A stretch of 64,000 bases of DNA from contig CAMVJD010000006.1 in the NCBI GenBank assembly GCA_947167715.1, forward strand, positions 1-64,000. Direction: 5' to 3'. How positions within the stretch are numbered: position 1 is the first letter of the stretch; every line of letters starts with the position of its first letter. The translations under genes were made by a program, and so were the position numbers. The stretch is from an uncultured Eubacteriaceae bacterium. GTDB lineage: Bacteria > Bacillota > Clostridia > Lachnospirales > CAG-274. The notes below the pieces were generated by a model. That model did not search any database. It was not told the DNA's origin and saw only the letters and a list, made by a program, of their open reading frames with translations. Below are positions 36,149-45,853 of this stretch, one piece after another.

Positions 36149-37359
36149 TATTTTGGGACGTTATCGAAGAGTAATGCTCTTACTATTATAGCCAATCCGA
36201 AATATCTAATCGTTCCAGCCACACCGGTCAGATCTGCTGAGGCTAAGGTGCTAAACATAAGAGAAAAAAAAATCAACAAAACACCAGTTTTCGCAAATAT
36301 GTCCTTTGTAGAATCATTTACAATAAACAGCTCGTTATATAAAACCACACCAATCGTAAGTATGCCCATAATACCAAATTGTGCCATTACCATCGGCCAA
36401 AAATTATCATTAGCTGTACCACCATATTCTAAATTAAGGCCCCAATGATTTAAAAAACCAAACTCCTGATATAAAGGCGAATAATATGTATATGCCATTT
36501 GAGAACCATAACTTGCAAAACCCGAACCAAATGGAAAATATCTTTTAAAAACAACATAACCATATTTTAACAGCAAGAATCTATTAGATTGTTCATCGAC
36601 AATGTAAAATTCTCCAACCATTTGCCACCCTACAAATAAGCCTATTATTAGAAGAAGCATAACATGATACCATCTTATTTTTTTAGAAAATTTAAAAAAC
36701 AATGTAATTGCAACGTAAATCACAATTGACATACACACAACAGCTCTTAATGTCATAATCATTGAAATAAACGCAAGATACCTTATTATTCCTTTATAAT
36801 GAACGTAATCTAAAAAAGCTATACATACTATCATTGTAATCCCGACCATTGCAGGATTAGTAAATAAAAATTGATATGCCCTTATTCCATATCTTGTCCC
36901 ATAATTCATACCTATATCATAAAAAATATTTATTACTCCAAATAAAAAAATAATAATTATATATATTTTGATTAACGGAACTAATGCCTTAATAATTTTA
37001 TTCATTTGTACATTTGGAATCGCAAATACCATTGCTACAAATATTATATGATTTTTTATTAAACCAAAAGCATCAATCAAAATTGCCGAAAAAGAAGGAA
37101 TAATACCTGAATATATGTTATAGGATACTCCTGCTATGCAAAGTATTATAAGCGATATCATGATTGATCTGTTCTCTTTTTTCTTTGTCCAATTTTTACA
37201 ATGTGTCAAAAGATATAAAAGCATTACCATTGCAATCACCTCATCAAAATACTTAAAAAAGTCGAGTGTGGGTGGAAGTGCATTGATCAACAATAAAATT
37301 ATCATGCTGATAAAAATCATAAACTCAATTACATTAAATTTTAATATTTTTATCTTCAT
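36145..37359 (-). CDS. O-antigen/polysaccharide polymerase (Wzy-like)
   Basis: A 404-residue protein with about 11 predicted membrane helices and a large periplasm-side-type loop (near residues 225-300) that contains FGSGFASYGS and YGGTANDNFWPM. This topology and the GSGFxSYG-type motif in a loop, plus its place between glycosyltransferase and flippase genes, mark it as the repeat-unit polymerase. Sequence conservation in this family is low, so the call rests on topology and context. Confidence 0.8.
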   Translation of the reverse strand: MKIKILKFNVIEFMIFISMIILLLINALPPTLDFFKYFDEVIAMVMLLYLLTHCKNWTKKKENRSIMISLIILCIAGVSYNIYSGIIPSFSAILIDAFGLIKNHIIFVAMVFAIPNVQMNKIIKALVPLIKIYIIIIFLFGVINIFYDIGMNYGTRYGIRAYQFLFTNPAMVGITMIVCIAFLDYVHYKGIIRYLAFISMIMTLRAVVCMSIVIYVAITLFFKFSKKIRWYHVMLLLIIGLFVGWQMVGEFYIVDEQSNRFLLLKYGYVVFKRYFPFGSGFASYGSQMAYTYYSPLYQEFGFLNHWGLNLEYGGTANDNFWPMVMAQFGIMGILTIGVVLYNELFIVNDSTKDIFAKTGVLLIFFSLMFSTLASADLTGVAGTIRYFGLAIIVRALLFDNVPKY

Positions 37360-37378
37360 TCTTGTACCTCAATTTTCA

Positions 37379-38599
37379 CTAACAATCATAATCTTTAGAC
37401 CCGAAGTTGTTTTGATTCATACCGAAATAATCATTTAGTTCTTTCGCACATTTCCCAAGCATGTATCTATCATTCATCATCATTCTTGATTTTTCACAAA
37501 TATCCAAATAGTTATCCTTATTCGATAAGAACTCTAAACCTTGTACATAATCATAGACGCTTTCACAATGAATATACTCAACACCAGACTTTGCCCCTAT
37601 ACCTTCAATTCCGATATTATTAGAAAGTACAGGCAATCCACATTTTAATGCAGATAAAACTTTGGTTTTAATTCCACTACCTAATAATAAAGGTACAACC
37701 ATACAAAATGATTTTTCATAATAATCTTTTACTTTATCTTCAGGTAAGAAACCCGTTATCAGTATTTTTGAACTGGCTTTTTGTTTGAGCTTTTCAATGG
37801 GCTTTCCACCCATAACAACGAATCTGTATTTTTCTGGCAACATTGGCATAACGTTATCAATAAACCATAGTGCCGCTGTATAGTTTTCAGGTCGACTCAT
37901 TAAACCATAAAAAATGATATCATTGCTATGCAATTCATCTTGATGATTATACTGCATTGAATAGTAAGGAACAATCGGTATCATCTTTTTTGATTTTAAT
38001 TGATCATATCTACGTAGTATTGTTTCATTTCCGGCATTATGTGGGCATATTAAATCCACGCGACTTAATGCATTAACTTCAACTTTTTCTGCACATTTTA
38101 AGTATCTTTTTCGGAATAATTTTTTTATTACATTTCTCTCCAATTCTGCTTTTCTTTTACTTCCCTGAAAAGCATAATCGTGCAATGATGCGATAATTTG
38201 AGCATTTGGAAACAATTCTTTTATATCATCATACAACAATATAGCTGAAGTTGTTTCGAGCATAATAACATCTGGTGTCTTGTCATTTTTTCGTAGTTCT
38301 TGGAGCTCAATAAATATATTTTTTCTTAGCCATGGTGTTGTTTTATAAAGATACTTTTCTTGTGGATATAATATCCATCCTAAAAATTTGTAAAATTTCT
38401 TTATTATATTTTGTATTTTATTATCAGTTTTTATTTTATAGTAGGTAATATTTTCGGATGAATACCTGCCACTTGTGTATGCTATAACATCTATATCATT
38501 GCCCATAATAGCAAACGCATTAATGTAATAATTGATTGTCTCGGCTCCAGCGCTTGCATTAGGGCATATGTTAATCGGAGCTATAAATAAATATCGCAT
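37379..38599 (-). CDS. Glycosyltransferase family 4-like protein
   Basis: A 406-residue GT-B glycosyltransferase. N-terminal Rossmann half begins FIAPINICPNASAGAETINYY with the Gly/Ala-rich acceptor loop; the C-terminal half has FYGLMSRPENYTAALWFIDNV (near 230-250), GFLPEDKVKDYYEKS and VVPLLLGSGIKTKVLSALKCGLPVLS, the GT4 donor-binding region with the E/K-type motif replaced by SGIKTK. Sugar specificity cannot be told. Confidence 0.85.
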   Translation of the reverse strand: MRYLFIAPINICPNASAGAETINYYINAFAIMGNDIDVIAYTSGRYSSENITYYKIKTDNKIQNIIKKFYKFLGWILYPQEKYLYKTTPWLRKNIFIELQELRKNDKTPDVIMLETTSAILLYDDIKELFPNAQIIASLHDYAFQGSKRKAELERNVIKKLFRKRYLKCAEKVEVNALSRVDLICPHNAGNETILRRYDQLKSKKMIPIVPYYSMQYNHQDELHSNDIIFYGLMSRPENYTAALWFIDNVMPMLPEKYRFVVMGGKPIEKLKQKASSKILITGFLPEDKVKDYYEKSFCMVVPLLLGSGIKTKVLSALKCGLPVLSNNIGIEGIGAKSGVEYIHCESVYDYVQGLEFLSNKDNYLDICEKSRMMMNDRYMLGKCAKELNDYFGMNQNNFGSKDYDC

Positions 38600-38808
38600 T
38601 TTATAAATTATCCTTTCAATTTCATGGAGTATCTTCTTAAAGATTTCAAAGTCATGAGAGTAAAAATTATGTTTACTATATTATAAACATTTTTCATTTA
38701 TGTATAATACTCAACAATTATGAAGTATGGTTTTCAGCTATAGTTAGTTCACAAAACAATCAAATACACAATATCATAGGTGATTTTTTCATATATGAAA
38801 TTATAATT

Positions 38809-39321
38809 TTATACTTCCAATCGCATTCGCGTTCGCTTTAAAACATATTCATCAAAGGTACAAATTTTTTTTGCAGGGTTTCCGCCAACAACAGAATTTT
38901 CTGGAACGTCCTTGGTTACGACTGCACCTGCTGCTACTATTGCGTTTGGGCCAATTTTTACTCCGCCCATAATTATAGCATGAGCCCCTATAAAACAATT
39001 GTCGAAAATCTCGATATGTTTGCGTAGATATGCGAATTGACCGTGCTTTCTTACTAGTTCTGGTATATTGTTAAACAAATGATTCATAACATCATGATCG
39101 CAAAAATATACTTCTGTTGCTATATTTACATTATTATGTATAAAAATCATGTTGGGTTCTGCTGGCAGTTTTTTTGGATACCAATAGCAATTTTCACCAA
39201 ATAGCCCGAATATTTCGCAATTTTTAATATATTCTGCACGGTTAACTCCGCCTTTAAAAGCTAACATTGTAAGCATAACGTACTTTCTGTCTTTTTTCAA
39301 TTTTCGGATTAGCCCATTCAT
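38809..39321 (-). CDS. Left-handed beta-helix O-acetyltransferase
   Basis: A 170-residue hexapeptide-repeat acyltransferase. The C-terminal half has the repeat coil FDNCFIGAHAIIMGGVKIGP and AIVAAGAVVTKDVPENSVVGGNPAKKI, the standard acetyl-CoA-binding end of this family, and HNNVNIATEVYFCDHDVM holds the catalytic His region. It likely acetylates a sugar of the polysaccharide. Confidence 0.88.
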   Translation of the reverse strand: MNGLIRKLKKDRKYVMLTMLAFKGGVNRAEYIKNCEIFGLFGENCYWYPKKLPAEPNMIFIHNNVNIATEVYFCDHDVMNHLFNNIPELVRKHGQFAYLRKHIEIFDNCFIGAHAIIMGGVKIGPNAIVAAGAVVTKDVPENSVVGGNPAKKICTFDEYVLKRTRMRLEV

Positions 39322-39418
39322 TATTTGTTATCTTCCTTTTGTAGAATTATATCATTAAATAAATATTACTTTTTAAAGATGAATATCTCCAATTTTATCT
39401 AAACCCCATCGTTCTATT

Positions 39419-40084
39419 CTAGTTAATAAAGTTCAAAAAAAATTTATCTTCTAACATCAAACACAAGCAATGATAAACAGGTAAATGCAATTCCTGAATC
39501 ATATAAGTCTCCGTTTCGGGAACCTTTACGCATACATCCGCTGCCTGTGACAATTTACTTTTCTTTTGCCCCGTTAGGCCTATAACTTTCATGCCTTTAC
39601 TCTTTGCTACTGTTGCCGCAAAGAGTATATTTTTACTGTTTCCCGATGTCGAGATACCAAGGAAAACATCATTTTTATTACCAAAGCCGTTTACTTGTTG
39701 CGCAAAACACAGAAGCGGCTCACAGTCATTCATATAAGCTGTTGTCAGCGCAGGATGACCGTCAAGAGCTATCGTCGGAAGTGCGCCCTGAAGTTTTTCC
39801 GCAAGAATTGTTCCCAGTTCTTCGTCAACTTCCTTGAGTTTCTTTGCAAACTCATCACTTGTTTTTCTTGGCAGTTTAAAACCCTTCATCAGTTCTCCGA
39901 CTATATGTTCCGCATCAGCAGCAGAACCGCCATTACCCGCAACAAGCAACTTACCGCCGTTTTCATAGCATTCCTCAAGCACAAGATAAGCATTTATGAT
40001 ATCATCTTTGCATACTTCAAGCTGAGGATATCTTTTTATAAGTAAATCAATGTGCTTATTCAATTTGGTATCAAGCGTTTTCAT
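39419..40084 (-). CDS. gmhA: Sedoheptulose 7-phosphate (phosphoheptose) isomerase
   Basis: SIS-domain enzyme converting sedoheptulose 7-phosphate to D-glycero-D-manno-heptose 7-phosphate. The 221 residues contain GNGGSAADAEHIVGELMKGF (near 50-69), FLGISTSGNSKNI (near 140) and the C-terminal EQEL-like ETYMIQELHLPVYHCLC. The ATG at 40082-40084 has GGAGAG upstream; the frame opens four codons earlier. It carries an insertion of ~20 residues (near 72-95) common in GmhA. Next to hddC-gmhB and hddA, it completes the GDP-heptose pathway. Confidence 0.94.
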   Translation of the reverse strand: MKTLDTKLNKHIDLLIKRYPQLEVCKDDIINAYLVLEECYENGGKLLVAGNGGSAADAEHIVGELMKGFKLPRKTSDEFAKKLKEVDEELGTILAEKLQGALPTIALDGHPALTTAYMNDCEPLLCFAQQVNGFGNKNDVFLGISTSGNSKNILFAATVAKSKGMKVIGLTGQKKSKLSQAADVCVKVPETETYMIQELHLPVYHCLCLMLEDKFFLNFIN

Positions 40085-40096
40085 AATTCTCTCCAT

Positions 40097-41389
40097 TTAC
40101 TGCAATACAGTTTCCACAAAATCAATAAGTGAACTGCAGGACAAATTCTGTCCGAAATCTTCATTCTCGGTTATCAGAGCTGTTTTGCATCCGGCATTTT
40201 CGCCTGCCTTAACATCATTTTCACCATCACCGATCATCCATGATCGAGACAGATCGATATTAAAGTCCTTGGCAGCCTTTATAAGCATACCCGGCTTTGG
40301 TTTCCTGCACTCGCAATCAAATTTCAACTCTTTTATCTCGCCCTCATAGCCACTATGCGGATGATGCGGACAATAGTAGAGTGCATCAACGTAAGCACCA
40401 TCAAAACCGAGAAGAGTTTCCATTTTGTTATGTATCTCAGTCAACTCATCTACTGTGACTTCGCCTCTTGCAATAACCGGTTGATTTGTTACAACAACCG
40501 CGAGATAACCGCTCTGGTTTATCTTTTTTATTGCCTCTGAAACTCCGTCAAGCAGTTCAAAATCATCTATATTTCTTAAAAACCCAACATATTTGTTTAT
40601 CGTACCATCGCGGTCGATAAACACAGCTTTTTGTTTGTTTACAAGGTTTTTATCCTTGACAACACCATTTTCATAATCACGGCTTACTGCCGCAAATCTG
40701 TCGGGAGTGCCCATATCCTTCACATATTCGGGACTGTCATAAACAAACATTTTGCCTGTACCGGCAAGCGGTTTAAGCAGCTGTCTGTCTAAATCTATCT
40801 TCGGTGTATTTATTGTCACATCCAAAATTCTGGGTGACAATATATGCAGACCTGCATTTACTCTGTTCTTATAGAACTTGGGGCGAGCATCCTCTTTTGT
40901 AAGCCACTTTTCGACAGCACCTTTTTTATCTGCAATTATTAAACCGCTATCATAAGGATGACTGTTGGGGTGAGTAAATAAAGTCACCAAACCATCGTGG
41001 TTTCTGTGAAATTCTACGAAACGGTTAAAGTCTATATCAAACACCGAATCGGCATTCAAAAGCAGAAAATCTTCCGTAAGCTTGTCCTTTAAACGGAATA
41101 GTGCCCCTGCATTTCCAAGCGGTACCTTTTCCTCAAAGTATTCTATATTTACACCGAATGGTTTATTGGTAACAGGCGAGATACCCGATCCATCACCGAA
41201 ATAATCCATGATTATATGACCCAAATGACTTACCGTTATGATAATATCGGTAAAACCTTGATCTCTCAAGCATTCAATTTCATGTTCAAGTACAGGCTTA
41301 CCGCATATTTTTATCATCGGTTTGGGAATATCGCTTGCAACGGAGGAAATGCGAGTGCCTTTGCCTCCTGCCATAATAACTGTTTTCAT
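40097..41389 (-). CDS. Fused heptose-1-phosphate guanylyltransferase and heptose-1,7-bisphosphatase
   Basis: A 430-residue two-domain protein. Residues 1-235 form a nucleotidyltransferase like HddC (AGGKGTRI near 7-14, PKPMIKICGKPVLEHEIE near 23-40, LLNADSVFDIDF near 108). Residues 248-430 are a HAD-IIIA phosphatase like GmhB (VFIDRDGTINKYVG near 250-263 with the Asp nucleophile, VVVTNQPVIARGEV, the zinc loop CPHHPHSGYEGEIKELKFDCECRKPKPGM in overlapping parts, and SWMIGDGENDVKAGENAG). It should do two non-consecutive steps of GDP-D-glycero-alpha-D-manno-heptose synthesis. The start overlaps hddA by four bases. Confidence 0.92.
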   Translation of the reverse strand: MKTVIMAGGKGTRISSVASDIPKPMIKICGKPVLEHEIECLRDQGFTDIIITVSHLGHIIMDYFGDGSGISPVTNKPFGVNIEYFEEKVPLGNAGALFRLKDKLTEDFLLLNADSVFDIDFNRFVEFHRNHDGLVTLFTHPNSHPYDSGLIIADKKGAVEKWLTKEDARPKFYKNRVNAGLHILSPRILDVTINTPKIDLDRQLLKPLAGTGKMFVYDSPEYVKDMGTPDRFAAVSRDYENGVVKDKNLVNKQKAVFIDRDGTINKYVGFLRNIDDFELLDGVSEAIKKINQSGYLAVVVTNQPVIARGEVTVDELTEIHNKMETLLGFDGAYVDALYYCPHHPHSGYEGEIKELKFDCECRKPKPGMLIKAAKDFNIDLSRSWMIGDGENDVKAGENAGCKTALITENEDFGQNLSCSSLIDFVETVLQ

Positions 41390-42399
41390 AACTGAACTTC
41401 CTCAACCGGAACATAATCTTCGGGAGTGTAGTGAATCACCCTTGTTCCGCCGTTTTCAAATTCAAATGGTATGTAAAGCAGGTCTTTAAAAGCCTCAAAC
41501 ATAGCTTTGCGATTTTCGGGCTTAACATAGAACAGCAGAAATCCGCCGCCTCCTGCGCCCAAAAGTTTGCCGCCTAAAGCACCCGCTTTTATTCCTTTTT
41601 CATAAAGCGCATCAATCCCATCGGTAGAGACCGCCTTGCCAGTCTGTCGTTTTAACTTCCATGTATGGTCAAGCATACGACCAAACTCATCCAAATCGGA
41701 ATACTTGTCCGTCAGAATTTCTTCCGCTGTACCGACAAGCTCGTACATTTCACGCAGTTGTTTGCTTTTATCTTGCTTTGTCGCGTTATTAGCTTTCTGC
41801 ACATCCGATGAAAAACGAGTAAATCCCGTGAAGAACATCATAAGATTGTTGTTAAGCTCTCGTTTTCTTTCCGGCGATATAACAATCGGCAAAACCTCAT
41901 AACCATCAGCATCAAAGTTTATTCTGTTCAGGCCGCCATAAGCTGCGGCAATCTGATCCTGCCATCCTCCGGATTCGTTGCATAACACTCGTTCGAGATA
42001 AATAGCTTCATCAGCAAGTTTTTTCTTGTCAGCGTATTTGCCTTTTAATGCATAAAAAGCATTAAGCATACCAACAGCAAATGAGGAACTTGTACCAAGA
42101 CCGGAACGAGCAGGAAGATCCGCTTCATAAGTAAGTCTTATTTCATGCATATCCAACTGCTTCATTGCATTCCTTATTGCCGGATGTTGAATATCATCTA
42201 CACTTGTCACTCGTTCCGTTTTTGAATATGATAACTCCGTAGAATAATCAAAAAAACGAGGTAAATGTCGTACATTTACATAGCAATATTTGTCAAAGGT
42301 CGTGGATAAAACCGCACCTTTGTTTTCTTTAAAATAGTCTTCCATATCTGTTCCGCCGCCAAAGAATGACATACGGAATGGGGTTTTTGTTATAATCAT
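41386..42399 (-). CDS. hddA: D-glycero-D-manno-heptose 7-phosphate 1-kinase (GHMP kinase)
   Basis: GHMP-family sugar kinase, 337 residues, with RMSFFGGGTDMEDYF near residues 8-22, the ATP loop LPARSGLGTSSSFAVGMLNA (near 94-113) and the C-terminal GGKLLGAGGGGFLLFY (near 275-290). In this context the substrate is D-glycero-alpha-D-manno-heptose 7-phosphate. It begins four bases before the capsule-synthesis transferase stop and overlaps the fused gene. Confidence 0.93.
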   Translation of the reverse strand: MIITKTPFRMSFFGGGTDMEDYFKENKGAVLSTTFDKYCYVNVRHLPRFFDYSTELSYSKTERVTSVDDIQHPAIRNAMKQLDMHEIRLTYEADLPARSGLGTSSSFAVGMLNAFYALKGKYADKKKLADEAIYLERVLCNESGGWQDQIAAAYGGLNRINFDADGYEVLPIVISPERKRELNNNLMMFFTGFTRFSSDVQKANNATKQDKSKQLREMYELVGTAEEILTDKYSDLDEFGRMLDHTWKLKRQTGKAVSTDGIDALYEKGIKAGALGGKLLGAGGGGFLLFYVKPENRKAMFEAFKDLLYIPFEFENGGTRVIHYTPEDYVPVEEVQL

Positions 42400-42402
42400 T
42401 TG

Positions 42403-43350
42403 TCACTCCTTGATTATTGCATTATAATATGTGTTTTTTTGTTTTAAATGCTCTTCATTAAATTTGTAAGTTAGTTTATGAATAGGCGTTTGAGCTGCGA
42501 TTATTTTCCACACACCTTCATCATACTTTTCAAACAATCTTAGAAGCAATATATGTGGCAATTCATTACTAAACGGTACAACATTATCCCATTTTTCAGG
42601 ATAGGCTTCAATTGCAAGTTGAAAAAAATCATGAATAAGAAAATAATCCACCATTTTTTTGTTATCCTTCCAATATTCATAAAGCAAAGCCAATGTAAGC
42701 TTCAAAATACAATTTTCCTTTTTAGAAGTTATATACCAACTGGATATACATTTAGCATGTCCGTCTAATCCGGGCTTTAATGTCTGAAACAAAAACAAAT
42801 CGGAATCAATCATATAGTCATATGGTCTTGATGTACAAAAAATTGTTGCGTCCATCCATGTACCGCCGTATTTTATTAACAATTCTAAACGAAGTAAATC
42901 TGACATATGAGTCTTTGTAATTATTCCTGCATCAATTTTTTTTTGAATATAAGACGGAAACTGAACATAGTTTTTGTAATTATCTTCTGTTATCAAAACA
43001 ATTTCCCTATCAGTTATATTTTCACAAACTGATTTATAACATTTTTGAACAATCTCCGGAGCGTTTTCAATGCCTTGAAACCAGCATATCCATATTTTTC
43101 TCTTGGTTTCGTTTTTTATATCTTCAGATTTATTTTCTTCTACAAATGCGGATATAAATTTACTATATTTTTTTCTTAATTTTTTTAACAATTTGTTTCC
43201 AACAGCTAATCTTAAGATTTCTAAAGATTTTTTATCATATCCAAGTGACAGAAACATAAATAATGCATATATAAACACATGTCCTTGAAAATATTGTCTT
43301 AAAATTTCTCTTCCATTAACTTTTTTAAAAATCGTAATAAATTTTTTCAT
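42403..43350 (-). CDS. Capsular polysaccharide synthesis glycosyltransferase (GT32-like)
   Basis: A 315-residue protein of the capsular polysaccharide synthesis/GT32-like type: IWICWFQGIENAPEIVQKCYKSV (near 85-107), the DxD-like region SDLLRLELLIKYGGTWMDATIF (near 140-161) and the C-terminal YKFNEEH. The TW-x-D element is the metal-binding site of the family. I use the ATG at 43348-43350 (GGAG at 8 bases); the frame opens at a TTG five codons upstream. Confidence 0.88.
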   Translation of the reverse strand: MKKFITIFKKVNGREILRQYFQGHVFIYALFMFLSLGYDKKSLEILRLAVGNKLLKKLRKKYSKFISAFVEENKSEDIKNETKRKIWICWFQGIENAPEIVQKCYKSVCENITDREIVLITEDNYKNYVQFPSYIQKKIDAGIITKTHMSDLLRLELLIKYGGTWMDATIFCTSRPYDYMIDSDLFLFQTLKPGLDGHAKCISSWYITSKKENCILKLTLALLYEYWKDNKKMVDYFLIHDFFQLAIEAYPEKWDNVVPFSNELPHILLLRLFEKYDEGVWKIIAAQTPIHKLTYKFNEEHLKQKNTYYNAIIKE

Positions 43351-43407
43351 TGCTACACTCCACAAACATCACATATACTAATACCATTACTGCCTATATC
43401 ATGCGAA

Positions 43408-44745
43408 CTATAGTGTTATTATATCTTTCCTATTATTAAAGTCTTCAATTATTTTTACAATCGCACTTGAAACTTGCTCTGATATGTATCGATTATTTTT
43501 TCTTGATTCAATAGCTTTAGCAAATGAAACTATTTCATATCGTATTCCTTCTCCGTCAAGTTGATAAAAGAAACGCCTATTTTCCGCGGAATCTTCAAAA
43601 CGTAATTCAAAATAGTCAGTTTTCCACCAGGGAGCTGGCACATAAATATAACCTTTTGTTCCTGTTATTACCAATTCGCCTTCTGCTTTTGCTGCTTTTG
43701 CAACTTTGATTGAAGCAACACTTCCCGGATATGTAAAGTCTATTTTGGTAAATGCATCAATATTTGCTTCTTCATCTAGAAATTTTGTCGTAATTACTTT
43801 CTTATTGTAGTTAACTCCCAAAATCTGAAAAACGGGAAGTAATGCTACTGGTGCCCATCCACACATGCTGTTCCATTTGGTAGAAAGATCCACTCCTTCA
43901 GCTGCAATACCATCTCTAAGGCTTGTACACACGCTATCAACTGATATGACATCACCTATACTTCCTGTTTTAGCTAATAAAACCAGTCTCTCATAGGCTG
44001 TAGAATAGGCTGTTTTGATTGCATCCATTAATATCAAATTCTTTTCCGCGGCTATTTGATATAGCTCTAAACATTGTTCTTGACTAAATGCGATAGGTGA
44101 TTCGCAAAGTACGTGTTTTCCGGCTAAAAGTGCTTTCTTTACATCTTGATAATGTTTTTCTGGTTTAGATACAACGTATACTGCATCAACTCTTTCAAGA
44201 AGAATGTCAATTTTATCGGTTACTAATAAGTTCTCATTTTCTGTTTTTATATCTGCTTGAGATGTACAAATCCCAACAATCTCAACTCCATTAACATATT
44301 TTGCTTCATTAATAAACTTTGTTTTAAAAACCGCATTTCCTATCAAGCCTATGTTTAATTTTCGTTGTTCAGCTCTTACTTCCGAACTGGAAATCCCTTC
44401 AGTTCTAGGCAAATAAATAACATTGCAGTATTCATTTAAATAATCAAACTTTCCTTTCCAATCTGAACCAATAGCAAATATGTCTACTCCAAACTTTCGT
44501 ATATCATCGATCTTCTGACCGTCATATTCTTCTACAACTATTTCATCTACGAGACCGGTTTCTTTTACCGCTCTGATTCTATCCATCAAGGGCTGAGTAT
44601 TATTAATTTTCCCTCTGGTTTTGTCATAATCATCACTGGTTACACCGACAATTAAATAATCTCCTAAGGCTTTTGCGCGCTCAAGAAGTCTTATATGTCC
44701 ATAATGTAATAAATCGTATGTACCGTATGTAATAACCTTTGTCAC
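43408..44745 (-). CDS. TagD-like cytidylyltransferase fused to a Gfo/Idh/MocA-type oxidoreductase
   Basis: A 445-residue fusion. Residues 1-130 match glycerol-3-phosphate cytidylyltransferases closely: TYGTYDLLHYGHIRLLERAK (with the HxGH element, near 6-25), SDWKGKFDYL and VIYLPRTEGISSSEVR. Residues 133-445 are an NAD(P)-dependent Gfo/Idh/MocA oxidoreductase: a Rossmann fold starting NIGLIGNAVFKTKFI (with a weakened glycine motif), AVYVVSKPEKHYQDVKKALLAGKHVLCESP, and LMDAIKTAYS around the catalytic lysine. GTG start with GGAGG 8 bases upstream. It probably supplies a CDP-activated alcohol for the LicD protein encoded nearby; the substrate is unknown. Confidence 0.9.
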   Translation of the reverse strand: MTKVITYGTYDLLHYGHIRLLERAKALGDYLIVGVTSDDYDKTRGKINNTQPLMDRIRAVKETGLVDEIVVEEYDGQKIDDIRKFGVDIFAIGSDWKGKFDYLNEYCNVIYLPRTEGISSSEVRAEQRKLNIGLIGNAVFKTKFINEAKYVNGVEIVGICTSQADIKTENENLLVTDKIDILLERVDAVYVVSKPEKHYQDVKKALLAGKHVLCESPIAFSQEQCLELYQIAAEKNLILMDAIKTAYSTAYERLVLLAKTGSIGDVISVDSVCTSLRDGIAAEGVDLSTKWNSMCGWAPVALLPVFQILGVNYNKKVITTKFLDEEANIDAFTKIDFTYPGSVASIKVAKAAKAEGELVITGTKGYIYVPAPWWKTDYFELRFEDSAENRRFFYQLDGEGIRYEIVSFAKAIESRKNNRYISEQVSSAIVKIIEDFNNRKDIITL

Positions 44746-44766
44746 GCATTTCACCTCCGTATGTTC

Positions 44767-45840
44767 TTATATGATCCTTCGTTTTTGCAAGTCCTTAAAT
44801 GCATTGATCAAAGTAGTGTTGTTCTCTTTCGTTAATGCCCCTATATGACCTACTCTGAAAACCTTATCAGCCATTTCACCCCCATTGGGACATATCCATA
44901 TTCCATATTCATCTTTTAATACAGTAAAAATATCATACGCAGAAGCCGTCAGCGGATGTATTGCAGTTACTGCATTTGACATGGACTCCGAAAAAAGTTC
45001 AAACGGTAAATCTTTTATCTTGCTCCTGAAATCTTTTGCTATATCGGAGATCTTTTTGATTTCACTTTCAACACCGCCAGCTTCTTCGATTTCTTTCAAC
45101 CGTAAATTTATTTGACGCAAAATACCCACAGCAGGTGTAAACGGTGTTTGTCCACGTTCTCCATTTTTCAGTGCGTTTTTAAGATCCAAATACATACAAC
45201 CGCAATTATGGGCATTGACCCTTTTAACGGCTTTTTCAGATAAAACAATAACAGAGATGCCGGGAGGACAAGCCAAAGCCTTTTGTGAACCCGTAAGCAT
45301 TATATCAACACCAAGTTCCTTCATATTAAACTCATCAGCTAAAAACGAACTTATTGCATCCACTACCAAAAAGATATTATTTCTCCTGCAAAATGCACTT
45401 ATCATATCAATATCATAATGAACGCCCGTAGATGTTTCGTGTACATTCACTAAAAAACCCGTATAGCCTGCGTTTTCATATTTTTCAAGCATTTCGGGTC
45501 TTAATGTTTTTCCTGCTTCAATTGTGATCTCCGTATACGGGATATTATGTATTTGGCACAATTCCACAAAACGATGACCAAAGCTTCCTCCGTTTACTAC
45601 AAGCACTTTATCGGTTTCGTCATAAACATTTATTATAGACGCTTCCATAGAAGCCGTTCCCGAACCGGTAAGAAATACCACCCTTGCATTTTCATCTGCT
45701 TTTGCAAATTTCTTCATCAGCCTTTCGTTTTCAAACATAACTTCCGAGAATTCGGGTGTTCTAAAATAAGGCACCTGTTCCGCGCCCATAGAGCAAACGG
45801 TTTCGCTTGACATAACAGGTCCTACTGTAAAATTAAGCAT
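44767..45840 (-). CDS. Class V aminotransferase (AGXT/PhnW-like)
   Basis: A 357-residue PLP enzyme of fold type I class [14 protein letters not shown] begins the protein, [12 protein letters not shown] (near 60-71) and [14 protein letters not shown] (near 131-144) bind substrate and PLP, DAISSF holds the PLP aspartate, and the PLP lysine is in [16 protein letters not shown] (near 197). The family includes alanine-glyoxylate and 2-aminoethylphosphonate transaminases. Its position between the cytidylyltransferase fusion and the SDR suggests that it aminates a small aldehyde used as a glycan substituent; that is inference. Confidence 0.87.
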   Translation of the reverse strand: MLNFTVGPVMSSETVCSMGAEQVPYFRTPEFSEVMFENERLMKKFAKADENARVVFLTGSGTASMEASIINVYDETDKVLVVNGGSFGHRFVELCQIHNIPYTEITIEAGKTLRPEMLEKYENAGYTGFLVNVHETSTGVHYDIDMISAFCRRNNIFLVVDAISSFLADEFNMKELGVDIMLTGSQKALACPPGISVIVLSEKAVKRVNAHNCGCMYLDLKNALKNGERGQTPFTPAVGILRQINLRLKEIEEAGGVESEIKKISDIAKDFRSKIKDLPFELFSESMSNAVTAIHPLTASAYDIFTVLKDEYGIWICPNGGEMADKVFRVGHIGALTKENNTTLINAFKDLQKRRII

Positions 45841-45853
45841 CTTTATCCTCTCC

